A stretch of DNA of 64,000 nucleotides, taken from positions 1 through 64,000 of the forward strand of contig NZ_LFBV01000007.1 of NCBI RefSeq assembly GCF_001905345.1, given 5' to 3'. Both the position numbers and the translations under genes were made by a program. How positions within the stretch are numbered: the stretch's first letter is position 1; each line of letters starts with the position of its first letter. This document shows, in pieces, positions 61,001-64,000 of this stretch. The notes beneath the pieces are model-generated. The model did not search any database. It saw only the letters and a program-made list of their open reading frames with translations, and was not told the origin of the DNA. The stretch comes from Streptomyces uncialis (lineage in GTDB: Bacteria > Actinomycetota > Actinomycetes > Streptomycetales > Streptomycetaceae).

Positions 61001-64000
61001 GGTTGCCGCGGACTTCGACCTCAGCGTGGAGTTTCGCGAGACGACGGACGGGCTGCAAGCCGACTTCGTGTACCGCACCGACCTGTTCGGCGCGCCTACC
61101 GTCGAGGGGCTGGCAACCGCGTGGGCGGAACTGCTGCCCCGTGTCGTCGCGGACGCACACCGGCCGCTGCGGGAGCTGCCGCGGCCGGCCGGGCCCGAGC
61201 GGGAGCTGATCGCCGCCCGGCAGGACGGCGGACCCGCGCGGGACGGGCGCTGCGTCCACGAGGTGTTCGCCGAGCAGGCGGCCCGCTCGCCCGGCTCCCT
61301 CGCCGTCGTGCACGGCGACGAGCACCTCACCTACGGCGAACTGGAACGCGCCGCGAACCGGTTGGCGCATCATCTCGTGGCTCACGGCGTCGGACCGGAC
61401 GTGGTCGTCGGCCTGTTCCTGGACCGCGGTCCCGACCTCGTCGTGGCCGTCCTCGCCGTCCTCAAGGCCGGCGGCGCTTTCCTGCCCCTGGACCCCGGCC
61501 AGCCCCCGAACCGGTCGGCCGCTTTGATCACCGACGCGGGACCGCGCCTTCTCGTGTCGACCCGCGACCGGGCGGCACTGCTGCCGGACGGCGCCCAACC
61601 CGTCGTATGCCCCGACCGGGGCGAGGAGCGCACCGCGATCGCCGGGCGCCCGGCCACCGCACCACCCGGCACGGCGCTGCCGCAGCACCTCGCCTACGTC
61701 GTCTACACCTCTGGTTCCACCGGGCGGCCCAAGGGCGTGCAGATCCCGCACTCCGGCCTGGCCAACCTCGCCGCCGACAGCCGGGACACCCTCGGCCTGG
61801 GGCCGGGCGCCCGGATGCTCCAGCACCTCTCCTTCGCCTTCGACGGTGGCATCTGGCAGATCCTCATGCCGCTGCTGACGGGGGCGACCGTCTGCTTCAG
61901 CCTGCCCGGCGAGCGGATCGATCCGGATGCCCTGACCCACCGCGTCCGCGACGACGGGGTGGCGCATCTCATGCTGCCGCCCGCCCTCCTCGGCACCCTG
62001 GACCCCACGGCGCTGCCGGACACCGTGCGCGTGTACTCGGCGGCCGACGTGTGCCCGGTACCGACTGCGCGCGCCTGGGCGGCCCGGCACCCCTTCGCCA
62101 ACCTTTACGGGCCCACGGAGACCACGATGTGCTCCACCGCTCACCCCGTGCCGCGCGGAGCGGGGCACGCCGTGGACGGCCCGGACGGCGTGCCGATCGG
62201 CACACCCGTCGCGGGTGTCCGCCACTACGTCCTGGACCGATGGCTACGCCCCGTCCCGGCCGGAGCCCCGGGCGAACTCCACATCGCAGGGGCCGGACTG
62301 GCACGCGCCTACCAGCGGCGGCCCGGCGAGACCGCGGCACGGTTCACTGCCGACCCGTTCGGCCCATCGGGCAGCCGGATGTACCGCACCGGCGACGTGG
62401 TGCGCTTGCGCGCCGACGGAACTCTGGCCTACCTCGGCCGCAGCGACGACCAGGTCAAGATCCGTGGCTACCGCGTCGAGCCGGCCGAGGCGGCGGCTGC
62501 CCTGTGCGGCCACCCCGACATCGCCGACGCGCACGTGGTGGCATGGCCGGACGGCGCGGGCGACCTGCGGCTCGTCGCCTACGTGGTGCCCCGCCCCGGA
62601 CGGGCCGCACCCACCGGCTCAGCCCTGCGCCGCCTGCTCGGCCGGTCCCTGCCGACCGCCCTGGTGCCCTCCGCCTATCTGGCCCTGTCCGCCCTGCCGT
62701 TGAACCCCAGCGGCAAGGTCGACCGCCGGGCCCTGCCCCGGCCCGAGCCCGAGCCCGAGACGGCGTACACGGCGCCGAAGACCTCAGTGCAGCGGACGCT
62801 CGCGGCCGTCTGGGCGGCGACCCTCGGCATCGAACGCGTGGGCCTCGAAGACAACTTCTTCGACCTGGGCGGAGACTCCATGACCAGCGTGCGACTCGTC
62901 GCCGAGGCCCGCGCTGCCGGCCTGGAGGTGACACCGAAGGACGTGTTCAGTCGGCCCACCGTCCGCTCGCTGTCCGAGGTGGCGAGGAGCGTCGCAGCCG
63001 CCGGCAGTCGTACCCCGTGCGCCACCCCCGTGCGTCACGACGAATATCCCCTGACACCCTTGCAGGCCGGGCTGCTCTACCACTCCCTCAGCGGCCGCGA
63101 CGTCTACGTACGGCGGCTGACCATGACCCTCGCGGGGGTCACCGACAGTGAGGTGCTGGCCCGGGCCTGGCAGCACGTCGTCGACCACGTGCCAGCACTG
63201 CGCAGCACCGTGCGAATGCCGGAGCGCGGGCAGCCGGTGCAGAACGTGCACCCCGCGTTCACCCTGCCGGTCGCCCGGCACGACTGGCGCGCACTGCCGC
63301 CCGACGCGCAGGACGAGGCACTGGCGGCGCTGGTGGCGCAGGACCGGGCGGCGGACCCCGATCCACGCCAGGCTCCGCCGACGCGACTGGCCATCGCACG
63401 CACCCGGGACGACGAGGTCGCTGTCCTGTGGACCACTCACCACCTCTTCGTGGACGGCTGGAGCGTGTCGGAGATCCTGTCCGACGTCTTCGCCGCCTAC
63501 GGAGCCCTGGCTGACAACCGCACTCCCGCCGTCACCCCGCGCAGACCGTTTGCCGACTACGTGGCATGGTTGCGCGGCCGCGACGCGTCCGGCAGCCGCG
63601 CCCACTGGCAGGCCGAACTGGACGCAAGCGACACACCGACCCCGTTGCCGTACGGGCGCTACCCCGCGCCGGCCGGGCGGACGGGACCGCATGCCGAGCA
63701 CACCGTCGCGCTACCGCTGCCGCAGCACGAGCGGCTGCGCGCCTTCGCCCGTAGGCACCGGCTGACCGTCAACACCCTGGTACAGGCGGCATGGGCGCTG
63801 CTGCTGTCCCGGCACGGCGGCACCGACGACGTGGTGTTCGGCGCCACGGTCTCCACCCGCGGGGCCGATCTGGAGGACGCCGGGACCATCATCGGCCTGC
63901 TGGTCAACACCCTTCCGGTGCGGGTCCGCGTCGACGAGCGCGCCGGCCTCCTCCACTGGCTCCACCGCCTCCAGGACCGGCAGGTAGAGGCCCGGCGGCA
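58011..64000 (+). CDS. NRPS3 (partial): A-T / C-A-T / C..., runs off the window
   Basis: An open frame of 1996 codons plus 2 bases with no stop before the window end. The start ATG 58011 has GGAG 5 bases upstream and opens MVAGAGPSLVHELFEAQVVR. It begins with an A domain and no C domain, so it is an initiation protein. Order: A (about 58025-59560), T (GGDSVLAM), C (HHIITDD), A (about 61250-62740), T (GGDSMTSV), C (HHLFVDGWS; cut). Pockets read by eye are DLAESGAVDK and DGWMYALMCK. The first has acidic residues at 278 and 331 and lies right after the Dap genes, which favours Dap. It probably starts the peptide that NRPS1 and NRPS2 complete. Gene order does not match the expected order of use. 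Confidence 0.93.
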   Translation, partial: MVAGAGPSLVHELFEAQVVRSPDAVAVVDSEQRLTFRELDSRADRLARHLVRRGVGPDILVGLCAERGADAVVGLLGVLKAGGAYVPLDPAHPRERLRRTAEDAGLRLVVTGDRLIDRLPPGLAYVGLDDPFRPDDRSRTGQDDLREPTQPALAASDSLAYLMYTSGSTGSPKGVLVTHRNLISLWHAWDRLYGLTDAPLRLVSVTGLAVDLFFADLLRSVFSGGTIVIASQEVITDPPRLFDLVEHSRGTAVELLPSLAKALAREAVARETTLPPLRLVSVGSEGWLTQDCRELLDVVAPGTTVVNAYGTTETAVDSCVLPLTPDVLDDSATVPLGQAVPGTAVHVLDEMLRPVPEGSTGELCLAGPGLARGYHRRAGTTSLRFVANPFGAAGERLYRTGDLVRRRADGHLDFLGRTDGQVKIRGHRLETAEVENALVGHPGVLAAAVTAEEDGVGRRRLVGYVVTEHGAPPDADRLRARLAEQLPEHMVPPVFVGLARLPQLPNGKIDRRALPSRPGPRPGPAGFVAPRTDRERKLADVWSEVLGVERIGVHDDFFRTLGGDSVLAMQVTSRARDVLGSQLPPGALFRAPTVAALAEMAPLAAAPAPAPEHPSQDHAPPDETVRLPPSFAQQRLWFLHQYEPGPAYHVSLALRLTGPLDPGALEEALNRLVARHEGLRTTFDNDAGRCVQVIHSSARIPLAHTDLSSLPHPERRTETARLQRDDLSRPFDLAMFPLLRPHLIRLGPTEHLLTLTAHHIITDDWSYEVMAAELGTYYSFAAAGRPPVLPALSSRYRDYAARQRHRLSEGLAEHQLTYWRAQLGAMSPFELPCDRPRTGRSGPGARVRRTISPHLRDRLQLLGRAHGATLFATLLAACTVVLAQRAGREDVAVGTVVSGRDDVAYEGLVGFFINTVVLRSTVDGRRTFAELLDRVRDVVAEALDHAELPFDRLVDELAPERRTGQDPLVQVMVVMANTPSLRQEFAGLTVAEADVPVVAADFDLSVEFRETTDGLQADFVYRTDLFGAPTVEGLATAWAELLPRVVADAHRPLRELPRPAGPERELIAARQDGGPARDGRCVHEVFAEQAARSPGSLAVVHGDEHLTYGELERAANRLAHHLVAHGVGPDVVVGLFLDRGPDLVVAVLAVLKAGGAFLPLDPGQPPNRSAALITDAGPRLLVSTRDRAALLPDGAQPVVCPDRGEERTAIAGRPATAPPGTALPQHLAYVVYTSGSTGRPKGVQIPHSGLANLAADSRDTLGLGPGARMLQHLSFAFDGGIWQILMPLLTGATVCFSLPGERIDPDALTHRVRDDGVAHLMLPPALLGTLDPTALPDTVRVYSAADVCPVPTARAWAARHPFANLYGPTETTMCSTAHPVPRGAGHAVDGPDGVPIGTPVAGVRHYVLDRWLRPVPAGAPGELHIAGAGLARAYQRRPGETAARFTADPFGPSGSRMYRTGDVVRLRADGTLAYLGRSDDQVKIRGYRVEPAEAAAALCGHPDIADAHVVAWPDGAGDLRLVAYVVPRPGRAAPTGSALRRLLGRSLPTALVPSAYLALSALPLNPSGKVDRRALPRPEPEPETAYTAPKTSVQRTLAAVWAATLGIERVGLEDNFFDLGGDSMTSVRLVAEARAAGLEVTPKDVFSRPTVRSLSEVARSVAAAGSRTPCATPVRHDEYPLTPLQAGLLYHSLSGRDVYVRRLTMTLAGVTDSEVLARAWQHVVDHVPALRSTVRMPERGQPVQNVHPAFTLPVARHDWRALPPDAQDEALAALVAQDRAADPDPRQAPPTRLAIARTRDDEVAVLWTTHHLFVDGWSVSEILSDVFAAYGALADNRTPAVTPRRPFADYVAWLRGRDASGSRAHWQAELDASDTPTPLPYGRYPAPAGRTGPHAEHTVALPLPQHERLRAFARRHRLTVNTLVQAAWALLLSRHGGTDDVVFGATVSTRGADLEDAGTIIGLLVNTLPVRVRVDERAGLLHWLHRLQDRQVEARR
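58025..59820 (+). other. NRPS3 loading module (A-T), probable Dap
   Basis: The A domain has YTSGSTGSPKG, LAVDLFFADLL in place of the usual FDxSxxE, VELLPS, and NAYGTTETAVD (Thr for Pro in the A5 motif). Pocket DLAESGAVDK with Glu278 and Asp331 can hold a second amino group. Position and genome context point to 2,3-diaminopropionate. T serine in LGGDSVLAM. Confidence 0.65.
59890..63000 (+). other. NRPS3 module 2 (C-A-T), unassigned pocket, E-type carrier without E
   Basis: C motif HHIITDDWS (Asp for Gly after the catalytic Asp). A pocket DGWMYALMCK (FDGGIWQIL, HLMLPPA, VYSAADV, NLYGPTETTMC) matches no code I know. The carrier (LGGDSMTSVRLV, then LEVTPKDVFSRPT) is of the kind that normally precedes an E domain, but a C domain follows directly. 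Confidence 0.7.
63045..64000 (+). other. NRPS3 condensation domain cut by the window edge
   Basis: Begins YPLTPLQAGLLYHSLSG and has HHLFVDGWS. That beginning resembles the C domains at NRPS2 modules 5 and 9, which take D-residues. The domain is incomplete; about 310 residues are visible and the frame remains open at the last base. Confidence 0.8.

Noticed and set aside
1..64000. CRISPR arrays, tRNA or rRNA genes, origins
   Set aside because: No regularly spaced short repeats, no cloverleaf-like or rRNA-like sequence and no origin-type repeats were found by reading.

Overview
The window is very G+C-rich, and its genes show the strong third-position G/C preference of Streptomyces or a close actinomycete. 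A SARP-type regulator with an in-frame TTA codon, an MbtH protein, SUKH and SnoaL-like proteins and decayed insertion-sequence remnants fit that origin. Product names rest on motifs and family knowledge read by eye. No database search was possible.

Left part (1 to about 12,500) is a low-density, partly decayed accessory region. Intact genes are a SnoaL-like protein, a dienelactone-hydrolase-family protein (minus), a VOC protein, a hypothetical protein, a cupin (minus) divergent from a MarR regulator with palindromic operators between them, a class I methyltransferase and a SUKH/SMI1-like protein (minus). Between them lie broken genes: two decayed copies of one lipoprotein-type gene 8.7 kb apart, a gene with an in-frame stop, pieces of a tyrosine recombinase and of its TnpC-like partner, the C-terminal half of a glycosyltransferase and the first codons of an ABC ATPase.

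Right part (12,516 to 64,000, continuing beyond the window) is a large nonribosomal peptide synthetase (NRPS) cluster, all on the plus strand. It begins with a SARP/NB-ARC regulator and a decayed IS3-type remnant. A mostly overlapping gene series follows: a Cys-nucleophile aminoacyl shuttle, a stand-alone A-T protein with a valine pocket, a P450, NRPS1 (4693 aa; C-A-T, C-A-T, C-A-T, C-A-T-E), NRPS2 (5945 aa; C-A-T, C-A-MT-T, C-[relic]-T, C-A-T-E, C-A-T-TE), a type II thioesterase, a crotonyl-CoA-carboxylase/reductase homologue, an alpha-methylacyl-CoA-racemase-like protein, a second P450, MbtH, aspartate 1-decarboxylase, the SbnA/SbnB pair for 2,3-diaminopropionate (Dap), and NRPS3 (A-T, C-A-T, C...; cut by the window edge).

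Proposed logic (inference): NRPS3 starts with an A-T loading module whose acidic pocket suits Dap made by the two genes just upstream. NRPS1 and NRPS2 add further residues, with aromatic, Asn, Ser and sarcosine pockets recognisable and D-configured residues at modules 4 and 8, and the NRPS2 thioesterase releases the peptide. Module 7 has lost its adenylation domain. The stand-alone Val A-T protein, the NikQ/NovI-like P450 and the Cys-type shuttle form a natural in-trans supply of a hydroxylated valine to that module, as SyrB1/SyrC do in syringomycin assembly. The reductase/racemase pair and the decarboxylase suggest unusual acyl and beta-alanine precursors whose users are not visible here. I cannot match the module and pocket order to a product I know.
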